DNA of 64,000 nt. It comes from Sphingomonas gei (GTDB lineage Bacteria; Pseudomonadota; Alphaproteobacteria; Sphingomonadales; Sphingomonadaceae). Below are positions 1 to 8,647 of this stretch, one piece after another; within the stretch, counting starts at the first letter, position 1, and the number at the start of each line of letters is the position of its first letter. The notes under the pieces were generated by a model. The model did no database searches. It saw only the letters and a program-made list of their open reading frames with translations, and was not told the DNA's origin. The stretch lies in the NCBI RefSeq assembly GCF_004792685.1, contig NZ_SRXT01000004.1:552625-616624 (forward strand). The letters are read 5' to 3'. Both the position numbers and the translations under genes were made by a program.

Positions 1-659
1 CGGTCGTTCAGATGCGGTTTCACCTCGCGCTCGAAATAGCCTGAATCCTGGACGATGCCGTAGAGATCGAGCCGGCGGCCGGTCGCCCGAGCGACCTGGA
101 TCGCCTCTTTCGCCCCCTTGTCGGGGTGCATGCGGCCGAAAAATAGCAGATCGTCGCTGCCTTGCGCGTCGAACGGGAATTCGTCGAGGCGGATGCCGTG
201 GTGGATCGTCGCGGCGTAGTTGAGCGACGGGTGGCGATCGGCCGCGCTGATCGCGACGAAATGGACGCGGTCCTCGAACGGCTTGTACATCGGCAGGATG
301 CGATCCGACGAGAAGCCGTGGATCGTGGTGACCATTGGCGTGTCGATCAGCGGGGTATAGGCATGCGCAGGAAAATCGGCCTGATTGTGGATCAGGTCGA
401 AGTCGCCGGCACGGGCGAAAAGATGCGACTGATGGGCATATTCCCACACCTTGGCGTCGATCGCCGGGTCTTCCTCATAGCCGCGCGGCACCACCCCGGC
501 GAGTGTGCCCGCGGTCTCCGAATCCTGCGTGGCGAACAAAGTCACGTCGATCCCGCGCGCAACCAGCGCCTCGGTAAGCAGGCTCGTCACCAGCTCCCAT
601 GGGCCGTAATGCCGCGGCGGGGTGCGCCACGCGATCGGCGCCAGCATTGCGATCTTCAT
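1..659 (-). CDS. Glycosyltransferase family 4 protein, 3' end outside window
   Basis: The reading frame starts at 659 with MKIAMLAPIAWRTPPRHYGP and stays open to the left window edge, so only about 219 N-terminal residues are visible. The N-terminal Rossmann half of a GT4/GT-B enzyme is recognisable: the opening MKIAMLAPIAWRTPP with a following HYGP, the segment FDLIHNQADFPAH, and later LFFGRMHPDKGAKEAI, the usual start of the nucleotide-sugar-binding half. The start codon overlaps the stop of the GH13 gene (ATGA), so the two are translationally coupled in a glycan operon that also holds a GH130 phosphorylase. Acceptor and sugar donor cannot be told from the sequence. Confidence 0.85.
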   Translation of the reverse strand, partial: MKIAMLAPIAWRTPPRHYGPWELVTSLLTEALVARGIDVTLFATQDSETAGTLAGVVPRGYEEDPAIDAKVWEYAHQSHLFARAGDFDLIHNQADFPAHAYTPLIDTPMVTTIHGFSSDRILPMYKPFEDRVHFVAISAADRHPSLNYAATIHHGIRLDEFPFDAQGSDDLLFFGRMHPDKGAKEAIQVARATGRRLDLYGIVQDSGYFEREVKPHLND

Positions 660-2224
660 CCGAGAATATAGCCTTCGTTCGGGCCCAGTATCGCGGGATC
701 GTCGCCGGTCCCGGTGGTGCGTAGAACCGACAATCCCTCGGCCCATTCGGGTATCGCAAAGCTCTCGGGACGATCCCCGAGATTGAGCACGACCAGCAGG
801 CGCGCATCGCCATGGCGGCGTTCGTAGGCGAGGAGGTTTCCGGTGCAGTCGATCGGAAGCCAGTCGCCGATCGACAGCGCGCGATGCTTCCGGCGGAGCG
901 CAAGCAGGTCGTGATGGAGTCGCCACATCGAATGCGGATCGTCGCGCTGTGCGGCGAGGTTGCGCGCCTGCCAGTCCTGGTGGAGCGGCAGCCACGGCGC
1001 CGCGGTCGAGAAGCCGGCATTGGCGCTCGCATCCCACGCCATCGGCGTGCGCACCGGATCGCGGCCGAGGCCGATGCCGGGCTCGCGCAGCTCGCGCGGA
1101 TCCTGCACCTGACCGGGCGGGATCGCGACGTCGGCCATGCCGATTTCGTCGCCATAATAGATCGTCGGGGTGCCGCGCAGGGTGAGCAGCAGCATCGCCG
1201 CGACGCGCGCTTGCGCCGGACCGAAGCGCGTCGCGGCGCGGGGACGATCGTGGTTGCCGAGCACCCAATTGGGCCAGCCGCCGGCGGGCAAAGCGGCCTC
1301 GTAGTCGGCGATCAGTCTGGCGAGGCTGCGCGCCTCCCACGGCGCGTCGATCAACTGGAAGTTGAACGGCAGATGCACCCCCGGCTGGTCCTTGCCGTAA
1401 TAGTCCATCAGCCGATCGACCGGCAGATAGATCTCGCCGATCAGCACGCGCTCGGGATAGCCGTCGGCGACGCGGCGCATTTCGGCGGCGATGCCGTGGA
1501 CTTCGGGCTGGTCGGTCGAATGGAGCTGGAGCAGCTGGTGCATCTCGCCCATCGCCGGGGTGAAAGCGGGGTTGGCCGGATTGTCGGGGAAGTCGGGGTG
1601 TTTGATCATGTGCCACAGCACGTCGATGCGGAAACCGTCGACTCCGCGATCGAACCAGAAGCGCAGCACGTCGAGCATCGCCGCGCGCAGCTCCGGGTTG
1701 CGCCAGTTGAGGTCGGGCTGCTCCTTGAGGAAGGCGTGGTAATAATATTGGCCGATGTCTGGGTCATATTCCCACGCCGAGCCGCCGAAATCGCTGATCC
1801 AGTTATTGGGCGGGCCGCCGCCCGGGGCGGGATCGCGCCATAGGTACCAGTCGCGCTTGGGATTGTCGCGCGAGCTGCGGCTTTCGAGGAACCAGGGGTG
1901 CTGGTCCGAGCTGTGATTTGGGACGAAATCGAGCAGCAATTTGAGCCCGCGATCGTGCGCGGCGTTCAGCAGCGAGTCGAAGTCCTCGAGCGTGCCGAAG
2001 CGCGGGTCGATCCCGGTGTAATCGGCGACGTCGTAGCCGAAATCGGCTTGTGGGCTGGGGTAGATCGGCGAGACCCAGATCGCGTCGACGCCCAATGCGA
2101 CGAGGTCGTCTAGGCGCGATTCGATGCCGCGCAGATCGCCGATCCCGTCGCCGTTCGAATCCTGGAACGAGCGCGGATAGATCTGGTAGATGACGCCATG
2201 CTGCCACCAGAGGGGGTCGGTCAT
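656..2224 (-). CDS. GH13 alpha-glucosidase / alpha-amylase family hydrolase
   Basis: A 522-residue cytoplasmic enzyme (no signal peptide) beginning MTDPLWWQHGVIYQIYPRSF, the typical opening of GH13 oligo-1,6-glucosidase/alpha-glucosidase proteins. The catalytic set is intact: the nucleophile Asp in GFRID (about residue 201), the acid/base Glu in LIGEIYLP (about 264) and the transition-state Asp in LGNHDRPR (about 326). The N-terminal region carries DSNGDGIGDLRGI and the conserved VPNHSSDQH. A longer open frame reaches into the GH130 gene, but this ATG matches the family start. It lies between GH130 and GT4 genes, which suggests processing of an alpha-glucosidic di- or oligosaccharide. Exact substrate unknown. 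Confidence 0.93.
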   Translation of the reverse strand: MTDPLWWQHGVIYQIYPRSFQDSNGDGIGDLRGIESRLDDLVALGVDAIWVSPIYPSPQADFGYDVADYTGIDPRFGTLEDFDSLLNAAHDRGLKLLLDFVPNHSSDQHPWFLESRSSRDNPKRDWYLWRDPAPGGGPPNNWISDFGGSAWEYDPDIGQYYYHAFLKEQPDLNWRNPELRAAMLDVLRFWFDRGVDGFRIDVLWHMIKHPDFPDNPANPAFTPAMGEMHQLLQLHSTDQPEVHGIAAEMRRVADGYPERVLIGEIYLPVDRLMDYYGKDQPGVHLPFNFQLIDAPWEARSLARLIADYEAALPAGGWPNWVLGNHDRPRAATRFGPAQARVAAMLLLTLRGTPTIYYGDEIGMADVAIPPGQVQDPRELREPGIGLGRDPVRTPMAWDASANAGFSTAAPWLPLHQDWQARNLAAQRDDPHSMWRLHHDLLALRRKHRALSIGDWLPIDCTGNLLAYERRHGDARLLVVLNLGDRPESFAIPEWAEGLSVLRTTGTGDDPAILGPNEGYILG

Positions 2225-2243
2225 CGCTCCTGCCTCTCTTCTA

Positions 2244-2334
2244 CCGTTCGCGCTGAGCTTGTCGAAGGGCGGTCTTGCTGTGGCCGGCGCTTTGCAAAGG
2301 CAGGACGGCGCTTCGACAAGCTCAGCGCGAACGG
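2244..2334. repeat. Inverted repeat with 24-bp perfect arms, REP-like
   Basis: Arms at 2244-2267 and 2311-2334 are perfect reverse complements and contain CGCTGAGCTTGTCGAAG, separated by 43 bp. This kind of palindrome is common between genes in sphingomonads. It sits in the only real gap of the glycan operon (between the GH13 and GH130 genes) and could form a strong hairpin in the mRNA, giving attenuation or 3'-end protection. Confidence 0.85.
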
Positions 2335-2351
2335 CGAGAGGATAGTCCGTT

Positions 2352-3473
2352 TCACCTAAACCGCTCCTTCGAAATATGCGTGATCCGGCAGGCCAGGTCC
2401 GCCTCCCCGCCGGCGACGATGTAGCGATCGCCCGCGTCGACCAGGCCGGTGGTGAACACAACCGGGGTCGGCAGGTACATCTGGTGTGCGATCTCGTCGG
2501 TGAGCGCCGGATTCGCCTCGATTAGCGGCACGTCGTCCTCCAGCCGCAGAATCTTCGAAGGATCGTCGCGGTCCAGCAATGCCCAGAAGCTGCGATAGAT
2601 GCCAACGGCGCCGCGCTTCTCCACACCGTGATAGATCATCATCCAGCCATCGGGGGTCAGCACCGGCTGGCTGCCGCCGCCGATCCGCTGGGTGCTCGTC
2701 GTGCCCTTGCGCGCGCGGATGCCCGGCGTGTCGAGCGGCTTCCAGTGGAGCCCGTCGGGCGATTGCGCGATGTTGATCGAAGGGCCGCCGAGCCACGGGC
2801 TGTCCTCGGGATAGGCGAAATAGCATTCGCCGAGCGGACGCGTGAGCGCCATAAACTTGCCGCCGATGTTTCCCTCGAACAGGATCATGTCCTTGTTCTG
2901 GTGATCGAGCACAATCCCGAGCAGTTCGTAGTCGAGGCCGTTGGCCGAACGGTACATCGCGGTGCAATGGCGTTCGGCCGAGACGCCGCAGGCGGTCATC
3001 CAATAGGCGCCGTCGATCCTGGTGATGCGGGCGTCCTCGACGCCGTAATCCATATAGCTGGCGCCGGGCGCGATCGCCTTGTCGTAATGGATCGCGACGA
3101 TCTCGCGCCCCTCGCGGTCGAGCTCGACCGGGAGCAGCCAGGACAGCGAGGTCAGCCCGAGCAGGCGCGGATTGCGATCCTTGAGCGCGAACTGGCGCGG
3201 ATCGTCCATGTCGATCTGGTGGACCGGGTGACGATCGAGGACATAGCCGTTTGGCGTCCAGCGGATCGCCCGAGCGGCGTCGGTATCGACCGGATCGCGC
3301 AACGCTTCGGCGACGCGGACCATCAGCAGCAGATTGCCGTTCGGCAGCCGGGTAAAGCCGGGATTGAACGCGCCGAGGACATGCGTCGGTTCGTCGACGC
3401 CGCGCCGGAGCGGAGAGCGGGACAGGTCGACCTGGTCGGGGCGAAAGATCAGATAGTCGTCGCGGTCGGGCAT
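2352..3473 (-). CDS. GH130 family glycoside phosphorylase
   Basis: A 373-residue protein starting MPDRDDYLIFRPDQVDLSRS. It has the five-bladed propeller signatures of GH130: the strand with GVEDARI followed by a TACGVS-type motif, NGNLLLMVRV near the N-terminus, and MIYHGVEKR. GH130 enzymes act by phosphorolysis (or hydrolysis) of beta-mannosides such as mannosyl-glucose or mannosyl-GlcNAc. The start at 3473 was chosen because the upstream extension to 3539 would overlap the lipoprotein gene and lacks family similarity. It is the first of three carbohydrate genes reading leftward. Phosphorylase versus hydrolase activity cannot be settled here. Confidence 0.9.
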   Translation of the reverse strand: MPDRDDYLIFRPDQVDLSRSPLRRGVDEPTHVLGAFNPGFTRLPNGNLLLMVRVAEALRDPVDTDAARAIRWTPNGYVLDRHPVHQIDMDDPRQFALKDRNPRLLGLTSLSWLLPVELDREGREIVAIHYDKAIAPGASYMDYGVEDARITRIDGAYWMTACGVSAERHCTAMYRSANGLDYELLGIVLDHQNKDMILFEGNIGGKFMALTRPLGECYFAYPEDSPWLGGPSINIAQSPDGLHWKPLDTPGIRARKGTTSTQRIGGGSQPVLTPDGWMMIYHGVEKRGAVGIYRSFWALLDRDDPSKILRLEDDVPLIEANPALTDEIAHQMYLPTPVVFTTGLVDAGDRYIVAGGEADLACRITHISKERFR

Positions 3474-3486
3474 CTGCCCCCCTTGG

Positions 3487-4200
3487 TCAGCAGCCGGGAA
3501 TCTGGCTCTCGCCGCCCTCGAGCACGAAGCGGTCGCCACGGCGAACGTATCGCTCGGCGAACGATCGGGTTCCCGCGTAGCGCACGGTAAAGCTTTGGTC
3601 GCGGACGATATCGGTCAGGCTGCCGGTCAGCGATTGCGGATTGTCCTGTGCCATCCCGCTATCGTCGAAGAGGGTGGGGATGCTCGCCAGGCTGGCTGGG
3701 CCGGTCGGGCGCAGCTCGATCAGGTCGGTGTCGCCGACGGTGCAGCCCTGCCAGGTGCCGCCGCCTTCGACCACCAGCACGGGCAGCGTCGCGAACTTGT
3801 CCGACACCGACCATTTGGCGAGATCGCCGAAGCTGCCGCTCATCGCGGCTTCGGGAAACGCCTTGGCGAGTACGAAGCCGCCATCGGCCTCGCGCAGATA
3901 ATAAGCCGCGATCACGCCGCCCTCGGGGTGACCTGCGTCGGGAGCATGGCCGTGGCGCAGCAGCACCGGGCCGAATGGCGTGTCGAGGAGCTTGTCGTCC
4001 TTGCCGAACGCATAGCGGCCGTCGCCGACGGGAACCACGCGCAGCGCGGCAGCGAGCCGCTCTGCCGGCGAAAGCGGGGCCGGGCTGGCGATCGCCTTGG
4101 GCCTGGCCTTGTGGGTGGGCGCGGTCGGCTTGTCCGGCACGGCATCGCAGCCGGCGAGCAATGCGGCGAGCGCGACCCAGGCGGGCGTCCGGGGGCTCAT
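3487..4200 (-). CDS. Putative lipoprotein of unknown function
   Basis: A 237-residue protein with a signal sequence and lipobox near the N-terminus (LAALLAGC, Cys at about 18), followed by a Pro/Ala/Lys-rich linker and a globular domain. I do not recognise the domain. Predicted to be attached to a membrane on the periplasmic side. Its ATG overlaps the chorismate mutase stop (ATGA), so it is translated from the same message, and it is followed after 13 bp by the GH130 gene. No catalytic motif seen. Confidence 0.8.
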   Translation of the reverse strand: MSPRTPAWVALAALLAGCDAVPDKPTAPTHKARPKAIASPAPLSPAERLAAALRVVPVGDGRYAFGKDDKLLDTPFGPVLLRHGHAPDAGHPEGGVIAAYYLREADGGFVLAKAFPEAAMSGSFGDLAKWSVSDKFATLPVLVVEGGGTWQGCTVGDTDLIELRPTGPASLASIPTLFDDSGMAQDNPQSLTGSLTDIVRDQSFTVRYAGTRSFAERYVRRGDRFVLEGGESQIPGC

Positions 4201-4481
4201 ATCGCGTCGCGCAGCCGCTCGTGATGGCGAATCACTTCGTCGATGATGAAGCGGAGGAATTTCTCGGAGAATTCGGGGTCGAGATCGGCCTGCTTGGCCA
4301 GCGCGCGCAGCCGGGCGATCTGCGCGTCCTCGCGAGTTGGATCCGCCGGGGGCAGGTTGTGGGTGGCCTTGTAAGCGCCGACCGCCTGGGTGACCTTGAA
4401 GCGCTCGGCGAGCATGTGGATCAGCGCGGCATCGATATTGTCGATGCTCTGGCGGAAGCGATTGAGCGTCTCGTCGGGCAT
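4197..4481 (-). CDS. Chorismate mutase, AroQ type
   Basis: A 94-residue all-helical protein starting MPDETLNRFRQSIDNIDAAL. It fits the AroQ fold of chorismate to prephenate conversion: the first-helix pattern R.SIDNIDAALIHMLAERF, the ..QAVGAYKA.. segment, and the C-terminal helix with FLRFIIDEVIRHHERL. The start at 4481 is preferred over 4517 because it fits the family N-terminus and has a purine-rich AAAGAGG upstream. It is the first gene of the minus-strand operon and is divergent from the polyprenyl synthase gene. Confidence 0.88.
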   Translation of the reverse strand: MPDETLNRFRQSIDNIDAALIHMLAERFKVTQAVGAYKATHNLPPADPTREDAQIARLRALAKQADLDPEFSEKFLRFIIDEVIRHHERLRDAI

Positions 4482-4556
4482 GGCCGCCTCTTTTGCGCGG
4501 GCAGCGACGCTACGCAAGCCTTGCCTTTGCCGCCGTCACGCGCCAGAGCCGCGGCG

Positions 4557-5570
4557 ATGAGCGCTACCATCCATCGCTTGGGGCAAAAGCCCGAGCCGTC
4601 GCTGGAACCGATGCTGCAGCTGGTGGCGCACGATCTCAATCTGGTGAACGCGGTCATCCTCGATCGCATGCAATCGAACATCCCGCTGATCCCCGAGCTT
4701 GCCGGCCATCTGATCGCGGGCGGCGGCAAAAGGATGCGGCCGATGCTGACGCTCGCGAGTTCGCAATTGCTCGGCTATTCGGGGACCCGGCACCACCGGC
4801 TCGCCGCCGCGGTCGAATTCATCCATACCGCGACCCTGCTCCACGACGACGTCGTCGATTCGTCGGACCTGCGGCGCGGCAAGCGCACCGCCAACATCAT
4901 CTGGGGCAACCCGGCGAGCGTATTGGTCGGCGACTTTCTGTTCTCGCGCAGCTTCGAGCTGATGGTCGAGGACGGCAGCCTCAAGGTGCTCAAGATCCTG
5001 AGCAATGCCAGCGCGGTGATCGCCGAGGGCGAAGTCAACCAGCTCACCGCGGTGCGCCGGCTCGACATTTCCGAGGAGCGCTATCTCGACATCATCGGCG
5101 CCAAGACCGCGGCATTGTTCGCCGCCGCCTGCCGGATCGCCGCGGTGGTCGCCGAGCGGTCCGAAGGCGAAGAGGCGGCGCTCGACGCCTATGGCCGCAA
5201 TCTCGGCATCGCGTTCCAATTGGTCGACGATGCGATCGACTATGTCTCCGACGCCTCGACGATGGGCAAGGACGCGGGCGACGATTTCCGCGAGGGGAAG
5301 ATGACCCTGCCGGTCATCCTCGCTTATGCGCGCGGCGACGCGGCGGCGCGGGGCTTCTGGAAGGAAGCGATTTCAGGACGGCGGGTTGCCGACGCCGACT
5401 TCGCCGAAGCAATCGCTTTGGTCCGCGCGAGCCGTGCAGTAGACGATACGCTGGCCCGCGCGCGCCATTACGGCCAGCGGGCGATCGACGCGCTCGCGGG
5501 CTTCGCGCCGGGTGCGGCGAAGGATGCGATGGTCGAAGCGGTCGAGTTCGCAGTCGCCCGGGCTTACTGA
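4557..5570 (+). CDS. Polyprenyl (octa/decaprenyl) diphosphate synthase
   Basis: A 337-residue trans-prenyltransferase that makes the ubiquinone side chain from isopentenyl diphosphate. Both aspartate-rich metal-binding motifs are present: DDVVD in LLHDDVVDSSDLRRGK and DDAID in FQLVDDAIDY. GGGKRMRP for substrate binding and the GEVNQL motif are also present. The start ATG (MSATIHRLGQ) sits 75 bp from the divergent chorismate mutase start. Sphingomonads make Q-10, so a decaprenyl product is likely, but chain length is not visible in the sequence. Confidence 0.93.
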   Translation: MSATIHRLGQKPEPSLEPMLQLVAHDLNLVNAVILDRMQSNIPLIPELAGHLIAGGGKRMRPMLTLASSQLLGYSGTRHHRLAAAVEFIHTATLLHDDVVDSSDLRRGKRTANIIWGNPASVLVGDFLFSRSFELMVEDGSLKVLKILSNASAVIAEGEVNQLTAVRRLDISEERYLDIIGAKTAALFAAACRIAAVVAERSEGEEAALDAYGRNLGIAFQLVDDAIDYVSDASTMGKDAGDDFREGKMTLPVILAYARGDAAARGFWKEAISGRRVADADFAEAIALVRASRAVDDTLARARHYGQRAIDALAGFAPGAAKDAMVEAVEFAVARAY

Positions 5571-5576
5571 AAGAAA

Positions 5577-5600
5577 GCGCCGCTCCCGAGAGAGCGGCGC
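5577..5600. terminator. Hairpin between convergent genes
   Basis: Stem arms GCGCCGCTC (5577-5585) and GAGCGGCGC (5592-5600) with a 6-nt loop. It lies between the convergent polyprenyl synthase and the small acidic protein gene. Read on the minus strand the stem is followed by CTTTCTTT, so it looks like an intrinsic terminator for the minus-strand gene. On the plus strand the tail is weak. Confidence 0.7.
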
Positions 5601-5606
5601 CCGCCT

Positions 5607-5822
5607 TCACTCTTCCTCTGCGGCCGGCTCGTCTTCGTCATCGACGGCGAGGGCATCGTCCTCATCATTGTCGAGCTGCTCCTCGATCGCCTCGACGATC
5701 AGGTCGAGCTGCTCGAATCCGGCAGTGAATTCCATCGTTTCGCCGTCTTCGTCCTCGAGATGGAGCGTGTAATCGCCCGCGCTATCCGGGGTGATCGTGA
5801 ACTGTGCCAGCGTGCGTGCCAT
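5607..5822 (-). CDS. Small acidic protein of unknown function
   Basis: A 71-residue protein (MARTLAQFTITPDSAGDYTL) with a beta-rich first half and a strongly acidic tail of Asp/Glu (ending DDEDEPAAEEE). I recognise the type from sphingomonad genomes but know no function. It is convergent with the polyprenyl synthase gene and divergent from hrpB, so it has its own promoter in the 61 bp before hrpB. Confidence 0.7.
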   Translation of the reverse strand: MARTLAQFTITPDSAGDYTLHLEDEDGETMEFTAGFEQLDLIVEAIEEQLDNDEDDALAVDDEDEPAAEEE

Positions 5823-5883
5823 GTCTGATGCTCCTTAGGCTTCGATTGCGCCTAACACGGCTTTGGGGAATTGGTTGCGCGTG

Positions 5884-8337
5884 ATGAGCGATACTCTGCC
5901 GATCCATGCCGTTTTGCCCGAATTGCTCGCCGCGTTGCGCGCAGGCAGCAATGCCGTGCTCGTCGCGCCGCCGGGTGCGGGCAAGACCACGGCAGTGGCG
6001 CCGGCCTTGCTCGACGAGCCCTGGTGCAGCGGCGAGATTCTTTTGCTGTCGCCACGACGGCTGGCGGCGCGGGCGGCGGCCGAGCGAATGGCGGCGCTGG
6101 CCGGCGAGGCCGTGGGCAAGACCTTCGGCTATGCGACGCGGATGGACAGCAAGCGCTCGGCGGCGACGCGAGTGACGGTGATCACCGAGGGGATCTTCGT
6201 CAACCGCATCCAGGGCGATCCCGAGCTGACGGGGATATCCGCGGTTTTGTTCGACGAGGTCCATGAGCGCAGCCTCGACATGGATTTCGGGCTGGCGCTG
6301 GCGCTCGACGCGCAGGCGGCGCTGCGGCCCGATCTGCGGCTGGTGGCCATGTCCGCCACGCTCGACGGGTCGCGGTTCGCGACACTGATGGGGGACGCGC
6401 CAGTAGTGGAAAGCGAGGGGCGCAGCTGGCCGCTGGCGCATCTTTATCTCGGGCGCGCCGCCGAGGCGCGGATCGAGGACGGCATGGCCGCGGCGGTGCG
6501 CACCGCGCTGCGCGAGGCCGAGGGCGGGGTGCTCGCCTTCCTGCCCGGCGTCGCGGAGATCGAGCGGACCGCCGAGCGGCTCGGCGATTTGGGCGGCGTG
6601 GTGCTCCACCGGCTGCACGGCAGCATGGAGCCCGCCGCCCAGCGCGCGGCGATCGGGGTGGACCGCGAGGGGCGTCGGAAAGTCGTGCTGGCGACGTCGA
6701 TCGCCGAGACGTCGCTGACGCTCGACGGGATTCGCGTGGTGGTCGATTCGGGGCTGGCGCGGCGGCCGCGCTACGATCGCGCGGCGGGGATGACTCGACT
6801 GGTCACCGAGCGGGCGAGCCAGGCGGCGGTCGCCCAGCGCGCCGGGCGGGCGGCGCGGCAGGGGCCGGGGGTGGCGTATCGCTTGTGGGAGGAAGCGGCG
6901 ACCGCCGGGCTGCCGCGGTTCGATCCGCCCGAGATATTGGAGGCCGATCTGTCGGCATTGCTGCTCGACTGTGCCTTGTGGGGGGTCGCCGATCCGCGCG
7001 AACTTGCCTGGCTCGATCCGCCGCCCGAGGCCGCGGTGCGCGAAGCGCGGCGGCGGCTGACCGCGCTTGAAGCGCTCGACGGCGACGGCCGGCCTACGCC
7101 GCACGGCAAGGCGATCGCCCGGCTGCCGCTGCCGCCGCGGCTGGGGCACATGCTGGTCCGTGCGGGCGAGATCGGGCTGGCGAAAACCGCGGCGGAAGTC
7201 GCGGTTTTGCTCGGCGAGCGCGGGCTGGGCGGGAACGACGCCGATCTCGAGCTACGGCTGCGGCGCTGGCGGGGCGAGCGCGGACCGCGGGCGGAGAATG
7301 GGCGGCGGTTGGCGGAAAGGTGGGCCCGCCTTGCTCCCCCTCCCGGCGCGACTCCCCTCCCTGGAAGGGAGGGGGCAGAGATCGCTACTTGCCTCGCGCT
7401 CGCTTTCCCCGACCGGATCGCGCGGCGGCGGGATTCGACCGGCGAGAATTGGGCGTCGGTCGGCGGGCGCGGGTTCCGGCTCGATCCTGCCTCGCCGCTG
7501 GCGCGCTCCGAATGGCTGGCGGTGGCCGAGACGCAGGGCATGGCCTCCGGCGCGCGGATCCTGTCGGCGGCGCAGATCGACTTCGCTACGATCGAATCGC
7601 TGTTCGGGGACCGGATCGAGACGCGGCGGAGCGCCAGCTTCGACTCCGCAACCGGACGGGTGGAGGCTGTGCGCGAGCGGCGGCTGGGGGCGTTGCGGCT
7701 TTCCTCGGGGCCGGATAGCGGGCCGGTCGATACCGCGGCGTTGCTGCTCGAAGCGGTTCGCGAACATGGGCTGGCGCTGCTGCCCTGGTCCGAGACTGCG
7801 CAGGCGCTGCGGCTGCGGGCGCGGTTTGCCGGGATCGCCGCGCTGGAGGACGCGGCGCTGCTCGCCGCGCTCGACGATTGGCTGCCGGCTCTCCTTGAAG
7901 GCAAGCGGCGGCTCAATGCGGTGGCGGCTGAAGGACTCACCCAGGCACTGCAGACTTTGCTCGGCTGGGACGGGCAGAAGACGCTCGACCGGCTCGCGCC
8001 GGCGCGGCTCGAGACGCCGGCGGGGTCGAGCCATGCGATCGATTATGGCGCCGAGGCGGGGCCGACGGTGGAGGTGCGGGTGCAGGCCTTGTTCGGGCTC
8101 GCCACGCATCCGATGCTCGGCGATGGCACGCCGTTGGTGCTGAGCCTGACCTCGCCCGCGGGCCGCCCGATCCAGACGACGCGCGATCTGCCCGGTTTCT
8201 GGGCGGGAAGCTGGAGCGCGGTCGCCAAGGAAATGCGCGGGCGCTATCCCAAGCACCCCTGGCCCGACGATCCGGCAAGCGCCGCGGCGACGTTGCGCAC
8301 CAAAAAGGCGGATGCAAGAAACGCCGCGGCGCGTTAG
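5884..8337 (+). CDS. hrpB: ATP-dependent RNA helicase HrpB
   Basis: An 817-residue DEAH/RHA helicase, the usual length for HrpB. Walker A is APPGAGKTTAV near residue 35. The Walker B box is LFDEVHERS (a DEVH variant), followed by SAT in VAMSATLDG. Motifs V and VI are in VLATSIAETSLT and QRAGRAAR. The C-terminal HrpB domain follows with WPDDP near the end. ATG at 5884 is taken as start; GTG at 5881 is possible. A short palindrome-encoded insertion lies in frame around 7333-7380 (see findings). Role: RNA remodelling, exact RNA targets unknown. Confidence 0.95.
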   Translation: MSDTLPIHAVLPELLAALRAGSNAVLVAPPGAGKTTAVAPALLDEPWCSGEILLLSPRRLAARAAAERMAALAGEAVGKTFGYATRMDSKRSAATRVTVITEGIFVNRIQGDPELTGISAVLFDEVHERSLDMDFGLALALDAQAALRPDLRLVAMSATLDGSRFATLMGDAPVVESEGRSWPLAHLYLGRAAEARIEDGMAAAVRTALREAEGGVLAFLPGVAEIERTAERLGDLGGVVLHRLHGSMEPAAQRAAIGVDREGRRKVVLATSIAETSLTLDGIRVVVDSGLARRPRYDRAAGMTRLVTERASQAAVAQRAGRAARQGPGVAYRLWEEAATAGLPRFDPPEILEADLSALLLDCALWGVADPRELAWLDPPPEAAVREARRRLTALEALDGDGRPTPHGKAIARLPLPPRLGHMLVRAGEIGLAKTAAEVAVLLGERGLGGNDADLELRLRRWRGERGPRAENGRRLAERWARLAPPPGATPLPGREGAEIATCLALAFPDRIARRRDSTGENWASVGGRGFRLDPASPLARSEWLAVAETQGMASGARILSAAQIDFATIESLFGDRIETRRSASFDSATGRVEAVRERRLGALRLSSGPDSGPVDTAALLLEAVREHGLALLPWSETAQALRLRARFAGIAALEDAALLAALDDWLPALLEGKRRLNAVAAEGLTQALQTLLGWDGQKTLDRLAPARLETPAGSSHAIDYGAEAGPTVEVRVQALFGLATHPMLGDGTPLVLSLTSPAGRPIQTTRDLPGFWAGSWSAVAKEMRGRYPKHPWPDDPASAAATLRTKKADARNAAAR
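7354..7374. repeat. Intragenic REP-like palindrome inside hrpB
   Basis: CCCCTCCCT (7354-7362) and AGGGAGGGG (7366-7374) form a perfect 9-bp stem with a 3-nt loop. It resembles the CCCTCCC-type intergenic palindromes elsewhere in the window (13883, 14350, 23331, 23451). The reading frame of hrpB continues through it and encodes a Pro/Gly-rich segment. Confidence 0.75.
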
Positions 8338-8365
8338 AGGCAGGGCAATCCCCACGGAGGCACCA

Positions 8366-8647
8366 GTGAAGACCGCCCGCATCTTTCAACGTCCGAAGAA
8401 TTCCATGCAGTCCGGCCGCTCGCGGACCGATATGTGGCTGCTCGAAATCGAGCCCGAGCGTCCGCAGGAAGCCGATCCGCTGACCGGCTGGAACGGCGGC
8501 GGCGACACTTCGACTCAGGTCCGCATCGCCTTCCCGACGCTGGAGGCGGCCAAGGCCCATGCGGAGCGCGAAGGCTATGCCTATCACGTGGTGCCGGCGC
8601 CCGAACGCAAGCTCAAGCTGCAGGCCTATGCCGACAATTTCCGCTGA
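8366..8647 (+). CDS. NDUFS4-like accessory subunit of respiratory complex I
   Basis: A 93-residue protein of the ETC complex I subunit family (NDUFS4 type). The conserved features are ARIFQRPKNSMQSGR near the N-terminus, MWLLEIEPE, a DPLTGWNGGGDT segment and the closing YADNFR. It probably stabilises the NADH dehydrogenase module at the membrane. The start is a GTG at 8366 with GGAGG at 8356-8360; longer frames have no ribosome site. It stands alone after hrpB. Confidence 0.9.
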   Translation: MKTARIFQRPKNSMQSGRSRTDMWLLEIEPERPQEADPLTGWNGGGDTSTQVRIAFPTLEAAKAHAEREGYAYHVVPAPERKLKLQAYADNFR

